This document shows positions 7,202 to 13,535 of a stretch of 13,535 nt of DNA, piece by piece. A program made the position numbers and the translations under genes. The number at the start of each line of letters is the position of its first letter. The stretch's first letter is position 1. The notes under the pieces were generated by a model. The model did no database searches and was not told where the DNA came from. It worked only from the letters and a program-made list of their open reading frames with translations. This DNA comes from Phycisphaerales bacterium (lineage in GTDB: Bacteria; Planctomycetota; Phycisphaerae; Phycisphaerales; UBA1924): contig JAUXUZ010000544.1 of the NCBI GenBank assembly GCA_030680655.1, positions 1 through 13,535 of the forward strand, given 5' to 3'.

Positions 7202-8152
7202 ATGCAAGCCTTTCTCAACGGTGCCTTTGTCAACCTTGAAGCCGCCACCATCCCCGCCCTCGACGCCGGGCTCCAGCACGCCGTTGGGCTCTTTGAGACG
7301 CTGCTCGGTGGCATGAAAGAGGGCGAGCCCTGGGCGGTTGACCTTGACCGCCACACCGAGCGGCTCGCCGCCTCCGCGGCTGCACTGGACCTCTCGCCCG
7401 ACCTGCGCGCCGCGGCCCTGAGCGATGCGGTGCTGGCGACAATCTCAGCGTGCAAGCTGCCGCGGGCGCGGGTAAAGCTGACGGTGACCGGCGGTGATCT
7501 GAACATGCTCGCGCGTGCATCAGCGCGCGAGGCGCAGCAGCCGATCGACCCGACAATCCTCATCACCACGCAGCCGGCAACGGTCTACCCGGAGGCGATG
7601 CTGCGCACGGGTGTGCTCGCCGCGCTGGCGGAAGCCCGTGCGAACAACTTCAACCCGATGGAAGGGCACAAGACGCTCAACTACTGGTGGCGCCTGCGCG
7701 AGCTGCAGAGCGCGGGGCGCAAGGGCGCGGCCGAGTCGCTGGTGTTCGACATCACCGGTCACCTGGCGGGTGGGTGCGTGAGCAACGCGTTTGTCGTCAA
7801 GGGGGGCGAGGTCTTTACGCCGTTTGCCAAGGGTGAAGAGGGCTTCGGCCCCGGCGGGCCCACCGGTGATGTTGAAGAGAAGCCCGCTGCGCCGGGCGGC
7901 CACCTGCCCAGCCCGGTGCTGCCGGGTGTGACGCGCGGGTGGGTGATCGATCAGCTGGAAATGAAGGGAACACCCGTCGAGCGGCGCATGCTGACAGTTG
8001 ACGACGTGCTGGGGGCCGACGAGCTCTTCCTCACCAACTCAAGCTGGGGCGTGCTGCCGATCGTGCAGCTTGAGGCGAAGCCGATCGCTCAGCGTACGCC
8101 CGGCCCGGTGACGGCCGGGCTGGTGGAGGCTTGGGGGAAGTGGGTGGGGTGA
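7202..8152 (+). CDS. Class IV PLP aminotransferase-family protein
   Basis: The 316-aa protein has the fold-type IV layout of branched-chain aminotransferase, D-amino-acid aminotransferase and aminodeoxychorismate lyase (PabC). The N-terminal motif LDAGLQHAVGLFETL is at residues 20-34 and LDRHTERL at 48-55. The Schiff-base lysine is K157 in EGHKTLNYWWRL. SNAFVV is at 194-199 and FTPF at 205-208, with LPGVTRGWVID at 240-250. Where PabC and IlvE carry the glutamate that contacts the PLP pyridine nitrogen (GxVxE), this protein reads GHLAG, with Gly at 190. A Gly/Pro-rich insertion of roughly 28 residues follows FTPF. Substrate is undecided: the N-terminal motif resembles PabC, but no folate genes are nearby. 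ATG 7202 is preferred over an in-frame upstream start at 7157, which would add non-conserved residues. Confidence 0.9.
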   Translation: MQAFLNGAFVNLEAATIPALDAGLQHAVGLFETLLGGMKEGEPWAVDLDRHTERLAASAAALDLSPDLRAAALSDAVLATISACKLPRARVKLTVTGGDLNMLARASAREAQQPIDPTILITTQPATVYPEAMLRTGVLAALAEARANNFNPMEGHKTLNYWWRLRELQSAGRKGAAESLVFDITGHLAGGCVSNAFVVKGGEVFTPFAKGEEGFGPGGPTGDVEEKPAAPGGHLPSPVLPGVTRGWVIDQLEMKGTPVERRMLTVDDVLGADELFLTNSSWGVLPIVQLEAKPIAQRTPGPVTAGLVEAWGKWVG

Positions 8153-8271
8153 GAATTCGAAGCGAACAACCCCGGTTATTGAGGCGTAGACGTGGGTAGA
8201 GCCCAAATAGTCAAGGCAATGTGCTTGACAAAAGTGGGTTCTGAGTCGATATTTGACCTGTCGAGATATTG

Positions 8272-8291
8272 AGAAAAGCCGCAAGCGGCTT
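8272..8291 (-). terminator. Weak intrinsic terminator candidate after the DUF3800 gene
   Basis: Read on the minus strand, AAGCCG (8291-8286), loop CTTG, CGGCTT (8281-8276), then TT form a 6-bp stem running into a run of four T. It lies about 43 nt beyond the DUF3800 stop at 8334 and could end a dnaN-DUF3800 transcript. The rest of 8153-8333 is AT-richer sequence with no recognisable gene or other element. Confidence 0.35.
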
Positions 8292-8333
8292 GCAGGAGCG
8301 GCCAGAATGAGCCGGCGTCACGCCGACTCTGGA

Positions 8334-9116
8334 CTATGTCCCTGGTCGCTTCTTTTTTTCCTCGCCGGTTAGCCACTCCATCACGTCATCGAATTTCTCG
8401 TCGGCCGTATAGATCAGTGGACGGACGAGATCGAACGCCCCAGCGTCGAACGATTTCATCTCGGCTCCTTCGATCGATTCCGCGTGCTTGCGAACTGTGA
8501 GCGCGACCATGTCGGTCAGTTGGAGCGGCAGGCTCATCCGCGAATCGACGAAGAACCCTTTTTCGATAATCTGACCCAGATTGAGCGTTCCGTCTTATAC
8601 TCGAAGCAGTCGGATGGTCTGCTCAACGTCCGAAACGATCTCCCGATTCTCGTCAGAGATGAAGATGCCAAGCTGTGGGGGCTTGAGCGAAGCGAGGTAC
8701 GCGTTCACCACGCGTGCCACAAGCGGAAAGGCGGGGCGGTGTGGGTTGAGCCCCACGCCCGACCCAAGGTTCCGTTCAATCCAGTTGGCCAGCCGGTGCT
8801 TTGCGATTGAGCGGCTTACGACTTTCACGCCGTGCCGGGCGGCGATGGCAAACCACTGATCGCGGAACGCGATCCGCTCGGCGACTGATCTGCCACCGAA
8901 AGGGCCACGCCCCGTTCTCAGGTCAGTCGCGTGAATCTCCTGATCAGCGTCCACCGCGTCCGGCAGGTGCATCTTGACCGCTGTGCGCAAGTCAATCTCG
9001 AGGGGCTTCCAGCGGCGTTCATCGATGATCAACGCGCACAGCACAAAGACAGGCTGTTGCTTGTCCTTGAGATTCATCCCGGTATTGCCTGATTCGTCGA
9101 GATAGATCAGGTGCAT
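8334..9116 (-). pseudogene. DUF3800-family protein gene interrupted by an in-frame TAA
   Basis: The N-terminal part, 173 aa from the ATG at 9116, begins MHLIYLDESGNTG, the usual DUF3800 opening (YxDESGxxG). It stops at TAA 8595-8597 (codon 174). The same frame then continues for 86 codons to TAG at 8334-8336. That segment carries the family's C-terminal signature: FFVDSR at 188-193 and LPLQLTDMVA at 196-205. The uninterrupted length, about 260 codons, is normal for the family. This points to a single nonsense change, for example from a Tyr codon (VYD context), or to a sequence error. A shorter product from the ATG at 8537 is possible. The family's function is not established; members often occur in accessory and mobile regions. 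The start lies 16 nt after the dnaN stop, so expression would be by readthrough from dnaN. GC content is visibly lower than in the neighbours, suggesting acquisition. Confidence 0.85.
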
Positions 9117-9132
9117 CGCGGCTTCTTGTTGC

Positions 9133-10317
9133 TCAGCTCGGCAAATTCACCGGCATCACCACGTACACAAAGTCCGCGCCGGCCTTGAACAGGCCCGGCT
9201 TGTTGGGCGCCTTGAGCTCGATGAGCACCTCCGGCTCGTCGACCATCTTCAGCGCATCGGCGATGAACCTCGGGTTGAACGAGATCTCGATGTTCTCGCC
9301 CTCGTAACCAGACAACGCCAGTTCGATCTCGCTCTCGCCCATCTCCGGGCTGCGCGAGAAGAGCTTCGCCGACTTGTCCTTGTTGTTGAAGCTCATCCGC
9401 ACGCCGCGGCTCTCCTCGTTGGTGAGGATCTCGGCCTGGCGCACGGCGCGCATGAGGTCTTCGCGGGCGGCGGTGATCTTCTTGTCCTGGTCCTTGGGGA
9501 TGACGTCCTCGTAAGGGGGGAAAGCGCCCTCGACCAGCGTGGTGCTGACCACCGCGCGGGGCGACTTCTCCTTCCCCTCGCCGTCTTCGAAGGCGAAGAA
9601 CGCCTTGTTGTCGGTGATCGCTACCTTCACGTTCCCCTCCGGGTCGTGGGCGACACGGGTGAGCAAGCCGAGGCACTTGGTGGGGATGATCGCCGAGGTC
9701 ACGCCCGTTCCTTCGCCCGCGGCCTTGAGGCTGGCGCGGCACAGCGCCAGGCGGCGGCCGTCGGTCGCCACCATCTCAAGCTTCTTGCCGTCGCGGCGGA
9801 AGAGCACACCGTTGATCGCGTAGCGGCTCGTCTCGCGCGCCGTCGCGAAGGCGGTGCGGTTGACTAGGCGCAGCAGCGTTCCCGCGGGCACGTTGAACGT
9901 GGCGCGCGGCGGCGTCGGGCCGCCGGTGACCTGCGCCATGTCGGGCAGCGGGGGGAAGTCGTTGGCCGGGAAGGCGAAGAGCTTGAAGCGGCTGCGCGTG
10001 CCCTTGATGTGGCAGTTGTCGCCGTCGAGCTCGATCGTGAGGGTCTGGTCCTTCTCGTCGATGCTGCCGATGATCGCCCGCAGCCGGTCGGCGGAAACGA
10101 CGGCCACACCCGCCTGCACGACGTCAACCTTGCTCAGCCCCAGGGCGATGGCGACCTCGGCATCGGTGCCCGCCAGTGAGAGGGCCCCGACGCTCCCCGT
10201 CTTGGTCGCGGTGAGCTTCACGCACGACAACGCGGGTGAGGGTGACCGCGTTGGCACAACGCTCCCAACGGTGTTCACAGCCTCAAGCAACGCCGACCGA
10301 TCGCAGATGACTTTCAT
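9133..10317 (-). CDS. dnaN: DNA polymerase III subunit beta (sliding clamp)
   Basis: This is the ring-forming processivity clamp that holds DnaE on DNA and recruits repair and replication partners. The 394-aa product (E. coli 366) has the three-domain clamp layout: MKVICDRSALLEAVNTVG at the N-terminus, the FPANDFPPLP segment at 116-125, YAINGVLF at 166-173 and VATDGRRLAL at 183-191. FPPYEDVIP lies at 267-275, and a final segment ends VYVVMPVNLPS, equivalent to the MPMRL tail of E. coli. The extra length comes from small loop insertions and a slightly extended C-terminus. The ATG at 10317 has GGAG at 10323-10326 with 5-nt spacing; the open frame upstream lacks family similarity. The gene diverges from tkt. 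dnaA is not adjacent, so the classical dnaA-dnaN arrangement is not seen here. Confidence 0.97.
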   Translation of the reverse strand: MKVICDRSALLEAVNTVGSVVPTRSPSPALSCVKLTATKTGSVGALSLAGTDAEVAIALGLSKVDVVQAGVAVVSADRLRAIIGSIDEKDQTLTIELDGDNCHIKGTRSRFKLFAFPANDFPPLPDMAQVTGGPTPPRATFNVPAGTLLRLVNRTAFATARETSRYAINGVLFRRDGKKLEMVATDGRRLALCRASLKAAGEGTGVTSAIIPTKCLGLLTRVAHDPEGNVKVAITDNKAFFAFEDGEGKEKSPRAVVSTTLVEGAFPPYEDVIPKDQDKKITAAREDLMRAVRQAEILTNEESRGVRMSFNNKDKSAKLFSRSPEMGESEIELALSGYEGENIEISFNPRFIADALKMVDEPEVLIELKAPNKPGLFKAGADFVYVVMPVNLPS

Positions 10318-10338
10318 GCAAGCTCCATATCTGGGCGG

Positions 10339-10344
10339 AGTGTA
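10339..10344 (-). promoter_or_regulatory. Candidate -10 box of dnaN
   Basis: On the minus strand TACACT is followed by ccgccc and an A at 10332. This would give a leader of about 15 nt containing the GGAG ribosome site. The box equals that of mscL, and the following ccgccc equals that of the aminotransferase gene. No -35 hexamer is evident. Confidence 0.4.
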
Positions 10345-10366
10345 TCGCCCTTTGCCCCTCCCGCGC

Positions 10367-10380
10367 CCGCCTGGAGGCGG
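10367..10380. repeat. Small inverted repeat behind the dnaN promoter
   Basis: CCGCC (10367-10371) and GGCGG (10376-10380) flank a TGGA loop. It lies 22 bp upstream of the candidate dnaN -10 box, where a -35 element or an operator would be expected. It is short and GC-rich, so chance is a real explanation. Confidence 0.2.
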
Positions 10381-10408
10381 CAGGCCGGCCGGCACCGGCA
10401 CACCCAAC

Positions 10409-10502
10409 GAGCCCCCTGCGGCAGCACGGGGACGGCCCGCCGCAAGGGGCTCCGACCGTTCTTGGACCCTTTTCACCACTGTCCCCGTGCAGCCGCACGG
10501 GG
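10409..10502 (+). other. Structured intergenic element with alternative pairings (possible ncRNA or attenuator)
   Basis: Arm GAGCCCCCTGCGGC (10409-10422) pairs with GCCGCAAGGGGCTC (10439-10452), 13 of 14 positions, around a 16-nt loop. A second hairpin has perfect 8-bp arms CCCCGTGC (10483-10490) and GCACGGGG (10495-10502) with an AGCC loop, followed by a pyrimidine-rich tail with short T runs. The first loop contains GCACGGGGAC (10424-10433), exactly complementary to 10481-10490, so the downstream arm can pair either with the first loop or with its own hairpin partner. Read as plus-strand RNA the long-range helix extends to 12 pairs with one G-U. No known RNA family is recognised. No -10 box was identified upstream of it on the plus strand. 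The rest of the 427-bp dnaN-tkt gap holds the two promoters and a pyrimidine-rich stretch. Confidence 0.4.
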
Positions 10503-10653
10503 CTCGTGTTTCGACCCTTCTTTCCTTATTTCTTCCCGCCGCCAGTTGCCCCCGCCCCATCGCGCGCCGACAATCCCCCCGCCCGATCAGGGCAAACCCC
10601 GTGCCAGTCGCCGGATCGACTTTGCAGACGACCGATTGGCGCGGTCGATGCTG

Positions 10654-10659
10654 TACCCT
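10654..10659 (+). promoter_or_regulatory. Candidate -10 box of tkt
   Basis: TACCCT is followed by tgccgccc and an A at 10668, giving a leader of about 77 nt before the ATG. It is identical to the aminotransferase box. No -35 hexamer at 16-18 nt; TTGCAG at 10622-10627 is 26 nt upstream. Confidence 0.35.
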
Positions 10660-10744
10660 TGCCGCCCAGAACCCCCTCTGGCCGGTGCGAACCGATCTGT
10701 GCCCGTCCCCAATCCCCCGCATGGGGAGCTACCAGGAGCCGCCG

Positions 10745-12715
10745 ATGTCATTTGAAGCCGCCGTCCACGCCCAGGCCATCGAACTCGACCGCCTGAGCCT
10801 CGACATGTGCGCTGCCGCCGGCAGCGGCCACCCGTCCACCGCCATGTCGCTGGGGCACATCATCACCGTGCTGATGTTCTCGTCGATGCGCTGGTCGCCC
10901 GACTACCCCGATTACCCCACCTCCGACCGGCTCGTGCTCTCCGAGGGGCACGCCGTTCCGATCGTTTACGCCGCGTGCGCCAAGCTGGGCGTCAAGATCG
11001 GCAAGGACCCCGAGAACCGCCGCTCGATGACCGTCGCCGACGCGATGAAGCTCCGTGAGGCCAACAGCGAGATCGACGGGCACCCGAACCCCATGGAGGG
11101 CTTCCCCTTCTTCGACGCCGCCACCGGCAGCCTCGGCCAGGGGCTCTCGGTCGCCGCAGGCCTAGCCAACGCCGCTCGCCTCGACGGCATCGACAAGCGC
11201 ATCTACTGCATCATCGGCGACGGCGAGAGCCGGGAGGGTCAGATCGCCGAGGCGCTCGACTACATCCAGGACCACAAGCTCAGCAACGTGCTGACGATCT
11301 TCAACTGCAACGAGTACGGCCAGGCCGACCGCGTCAGCAAGCAGCAGACGCCCGCGGTGATCGCCGCGAAGCTCGAGGCCTACGGGTACAAGGTTGTGAG
11401 CATCGACGGGCACAACCCCAAGGAGATCAAGGCCGCGTTCGACCAGTTCGCCAAGATCAGCGGCGACCCCGATGCACAGCCGATGGCCGTGGTTGCCAAG
11501 ACGGTCAAGGGGTGGGGCACGACGGTGATGTCGGGCGCCGGCTGGCACGGCAAGCCCGCCACGGGCGAGACGCTCAAGAAGGCCATCGCCGAGCTCGACC
11601 AGAAGCGCGTCGAGATGACCACCAGCCTCGTCAACTCCGACTCGTTCGAGATCCAGCCCCCCAGCGAGGCCAAGCCGAGCGAGGTGCCGGGGATCGACAT
11701 CGTCCCGCTGAGCGAGATCGCCAAGAAGTTCGACATGGTCTCGGCCCTGCAGACGGGCAAGATGGCCACCCGCCGTGCCTACGGCATCGCCCTCCGCGCC
11801 CTGGGCCACCAGACCGACCGTGTCGTCGTGCTCGACGCCGACGTCTCCAACTCGACCTTCGCCGACCTGTTCAAGAAGGACGCAGCGCTCACCAACCGCT
11901 TCTTCGAGTGCAAGATCGCCGAGCAGAACATGTACTCCGTCGCCGCGGGCCTCTCCGCCGGCGGCAAGGTGCCGTTCTGCTCGACGTTCGCGAAGTTCGT
12001 CACCCGCGGCTACGACCAGATCGAGATGGCGATCAACTCGGGCGCGAACCTCAAGATCGTCGGCAGCCACGCCGGCATCACCCTCGCCGCTGACGGGCCC
12101 AGCCAGATGTCGCTCCCCGATGTCTCGTGGTTCCGCTCCTTCACCACCATGAAGGACCACCGCGGCAACCCCGGCTGCTACCTCCTGCAGCCGGCCGACG
12201 CCTACGCCGCCTACGCCCTCACCCACGTGATGGCCGAGTACGAGGGCGTCTGCTACATGCGCACGCTCCGCAACGAGACCGAGTTCCTCTACTCAGACTC
12301 CACCCTCTTCAACCTCGGCGGCTTCGAGGTCCTCTCCGAGGGCCGCGACATCCTCATCTGCGCCGCCGGCGCCATGGTGCACGAGGCCAACAAGGCACTC
12401 GACCTGCTCGACAAGGCAGGCATCTCGGCGACGCTGGTCGACCTCTACTCGCTGCCGTTCGATACCGACAAGCTCCTGGACATCGCCAACGCCAACAACG
12501 GCATGATCATCACGATCGAGGACAACTACGGCGGCGGCCTGGGCTCGTGCGTCGCCGATGCGCTCACCGCCTCGGGCGACGCGTTCACCCTCCGCCAGAT
12601 GTACGTCAAGCGCATCCCCAAGAGCGCCAAGACGCCCGAGGAGGTCCTCTCGATGTGCGGCCTCACCGCCGCGGACATCGTCAAGGAAATCATGAGCGTT
12701 CTGCAGGTCGCCTGA
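10745..12715 (+). CDS. tkt: Transketolase (animal-type sequence)
   Basis: This thiamine-diphosphate enzyme moves two-carbon ketol units between sugar phosphates in the pentose phosphate pathway; it is cytosolic. The 656-aa single chain contains both pyrophosphate and pyrimidine domains. H29 lies in AGSGHPS. The ThDP motif GDGESREG at 158-165 ends 26 residues on at NCN (187-189), with DGHP and GSLGQGL preceding it. AGWHGKP and KMATRRAYG follow. The catalytic glutamate is E393 in IAEQNM, then VPFCSTFAKF and the GSHAGI/DGPSQM block. The IAEQNM, PFCSTF and DGPSQM wording matches animal TKT more closely than E. coli TktA, which has GVREF at the glutamate. The ATG at 10745 has AGGAG (10734-10738) 6 nt upstream; an in-frame ATG at 10721 and the long open frame through dnaN are not used. 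Confidence 0.97.
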   Translation: MSFEAAVHAQAIELDRLSLDMCAAAGSGHPSTAMSLGHIITVLMFSSMRWSPDYPDYPTSDRLVLSEGHAVPIVYAACAKLGVKIGKDPENRRSMTVADAMKLREANSEIDGHPNPMEGFPFFDAATGSLGQGLSVAAGLANAARLDGIDKRIYCIIGDGESREGQIAEALDYIQDHKLSNVLTIFNCNEYGQADRVSKQQTPAVIAAKLEAYGYKVVSIDGHNPKEIKAAFDQFAKISGDPDAQPMAVVAKTVKGWGTTVMSGAGWHGKPATGETLKKAIAELDQKRVEMTTSLVNSDSFEIQPPSEAKPSEVPGIDIVPLSEIAKKFDMVSALQTGKMATRRAYGIALRALGHQTDRVVVLDADVSNSTFADLFKKDAALTNRFFECKIAEQNMYSVAAGLSAGGKVPFCSTFAKFVTRGYDQIEMAINSGANLKIVGSHAGITLAADGPSQMSLPDVSWFRSFTTMKDHRGNPGCYLLQPADAYAAYALTHVMAEYEGVCYMRTLRNETEFLYSDSTLFNLGGFEVLSEGRDILICAAGAMVHEANKALDLLDKAGISATLVDLYSLPFDTDKLLDIANANNGMIITIEDNYGGGLGSCVADALTASGDAFTLRQMYVKRIPKSAKTPEEVLSMCGLTAADIVKEIMSVLQVA

Positions 12716-12745
12716 GCCCAAGGGCTGGCCAGTCCGTTTTCGACC

Positions 12746-12776
12746 AAAGCCCCGGCCGGACCGGGGCTTTTTTCTT
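12746..12776 (+). terminator. Intrinsic terminator of tkt
   Basis: A perfect 10-bp stem, AAAGCCCCGG (12746-12755) and CCGGGGCTTT (12761-12770), has a 5-nt loop and ends in a run of six T (12768-12773). It begins 30 nt after the tkt stop. Confidence 0.92.
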
Positions 12777-12794
12777 GCCCCGATCTGGCGGGGC
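12777..12794 (+). repeat. Second hairpin immediately after the tkt terminator
   Basis: GCCCCG (12777-12782) and CGGGGC (12789-12794) pair around a 6-nt loop. It lacks a T-tract. It may be a backup structure or chance. The remaining gap to 12969 contains only a candidate -10 box and ribosome site for the next gene. Confidence 0.25.
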
Positions 12795-12911
12795 GTTCCG
12801 CTCTGGTTGCGCTGCGCCCCATAACCGGTGCGTGGTTGTCACACCCGGCAAGCGGCGCCGCCTGTGCGCCCGCTGAATCGCCGCCCGCCTTGCGGCCCGG
12901 CACCCGTCGTG

Positions 12912-12917
12912 TAGCTT
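12912..12917 (+). promoter_or_regulatory. Candidate -10 box of the coiled-coil protein gene
   Basis: TAGCTT fits TANNNT and lies 52 nt before the ATG at 12970, the only plausible box between the tkt terminator and this gene. The leader would contain a short inverted repeat (CGAAC, 2 nt, GTTCG, about 12934-12945) and AAAGGAG at 12957-12963. No -35 hexamer is evident. Confidence 0.25.
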
Positions 12918-12969
12918 CTCATCAGTGTCCGCGCGAACACGTTCGTGAGGGCCCCGAAAGGAGAAGAGC

Positions 12970-13535
12970 ATGCAGACGACGCCCGGTCGGCGAATCCAGT
13001 TGTCCCCGGCGAACAGGCCCGATGCGGATTGGACCGCGCGGCTCGCTCTGGGCGGTGCCGCCGGCTTCACGATGCTCCTTCTAGCGTTCGGGCTCATGCT
13101 CGACAACGCCTGGCCGCAGATGTCGGGCGTCCGTCAGTCGGTGGGCGCGCTCAACGCCAAGTCCGAGCGCATCGCCAGCGGACAGGAGCAACTCTCCCGC
13201 GAGGTCGCCTCGCTCCGCACCGACCTGCGCAGCGACCGTTCCGAGCGGGCCGACCGGGAGCGCGAGCAGAGCGTGCTGCGTGATCGGCTCGGCGAGCTGG
13301 CGGGCACCGTCGCGGACCTCCGTGCACACGCCGACCGGCCTGAACCCGCCGCGGCGCCGGCGGCGGCTCCGGCACCGGAGCCGGCGATCCACGAACTCCG
13401 CAACCGCCTCGATGCGCTGCAGCGCCGGCTCGACCAGTTCGCCGCCGCGCCGCCGACACCGCCCGCGCCGTTGCCCGTGGCCGCCGCGCCGCGTGCCCAC
13501 AGCGCCTACCCGGTTGACGAGATCGAGCGCGAGGT
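12970..13535 (+). CDS. Membrane-anchored coiled-coil protein, 5' part (runs off window)
   Basis: The ATG at 12970 follows AAAGGAG at 12957-12963 with a 6-nt spacer, the same ribosome site as mscL. The frame stays open to the right edge, giving 188 residues. A polar N-terminus of about 22 residues precedes one predicted membrane helix at about 23-44 (ALGGAAGFTMLLLAFGLML). A long charged, heptad-like stretch at about 55-120 then reads as a coiled coil (Glu, Arg, Asp, Leu and Gln rich). A Pro/Ala linker, a second short Leu/Arg-rich helix at about 138-155 and another Pro/Ala linker follow. The layout suggests a single-pass anchor with a large domain outside the membrane; orientation is not certain. 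I do not recognise the family, and any catalytic or binding domain would lie beyond the window. It sits after the tkt terminator and is a separate transcription unit. Confidence 0.8.
   Translation, partial: MQTTPGRRIQLSPANRPDADWTARLALGGAAGFTMLLLAFGLMLDNAWPQMSGVRQSVGALNAKSERIASGQEQLSREVASLRTDLRSDRSERADREREQSVLRDRLGELAGTVADLRAHADRPEPAAAPAAAPAPEPAIHELRNRLDALQRRLDQFAAAPPTPPAPLPVAAAPRAHSAYPVDEIERE

Noticed and set aside
6163..7239. 358-codon plus-strand frame across nhaA
   Set aside because: Arg-rich out-of-frame shadow of nhaA.
8098..8120. 8-bp GC hairpin as terminator of the aminotransferase gene
   Set aside because: It lies inside the coding region and has no T-tract; likely a by-product of Gly/Pro/Ala codons.
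8484..8810. Plus-strand frames opposite the DUF3800 gene
   Set aside because: The minus-strand frame carries the DUF3800 motifs on both sides of the TAA; the plus-strand products show nothing.
9854..10744. Long N-terminal extension of transketolase running back through dnaN
   Set aside because: It is antisense to dnaN and unlike any transketolase. The ATG at 10745 has a good ribosome site and family-typical N-terminus.
10321..10744. Known RNA genes (4.5S, RNase P, 6S, tmRNA) in the dnaN-tkt gap
   Set aside because: None of their conserved core sequences, such as the SRP GGAAGGAAGCAGCC region, is present by eye.
10462..10755. 97-codon frame in the dnaN-tkt gap
   Set aside because: Pro/Arg-rich, no ribosome site, overlaps the tkt start out of frame.
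11162..12226. 354-codon minus-strand frame inside tkt
   Set aside because: Same codon register as tkt, explained by absence of TTA/CTA/TCA codons; no family features.

Overview
The window is GC-rich (about two thirds G+C by eye) bacterial chromosome. Dense housekeeping genes, short intergenic gaps, TANNNT-type -10 boxes, GGAG-type ribosome sites beside apparently leaderless starts, and an animal-type transketolase fit a planctomycete-like bacterium, perhaps Phycisphaerae. That placement is inference from recalled family resemblance and not a search result.

Layout, left to right. Bases 1-584 (+) are the 3' end of an unrecognised protein that converges on dnaE (597-4658, -), the replicative DNA polymerase III alpha subunit. 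A 181-bp divergent region separates dnaE from a small predicted membrane protein (4840-5124, +). Next come mscL (5216-5659, +), ending in a strong intrinsic terminator, and nhaA (5735-7105, +). Together these two are an osmotic and sodium/pH homeostasis pair, plausible for a saline habitat. A class IV PLP aminotransferase-family gene (7202-8152, +) follows.

Bases 8153 to about 9116 are clearly poorer in GC. They hold a DUF3800 gene on the minus strand, broken by one in-frame TAA and sitting 16 nt behind dnaN; it looks like accessory cargo now decaying. dnaN (9133-10317, -), the sliding clamp, and tkt (10745-12715, +), transketolase, diverge from a 427-bp intergenic region with strong inverted repeats and a possible alternative-pairing RNA structure. 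tkt ends in a strong terminator. The window closes inside a membrane-anchored coiled-coil protein (12970 to the right edge, +).

Functionally, DnaE and DnaN are direct partners: a QGGLF clamp-binding motif is visible in DnaE. MscL and NhaA serve osmotic and ion stress, and Tkt serves the pentose phosphate pathway. No tRNA, rRNA, CRISPR array, insertion sequence or phage module was seen. The items most worth a second look are the dnaN-tkt structured region, the interrupted DUF3800 gene, the aminotransferase lacking its usual PLP-pyridine glutamate, and a recurring TAC(A/C)CT promoter element with several leaderless starts.
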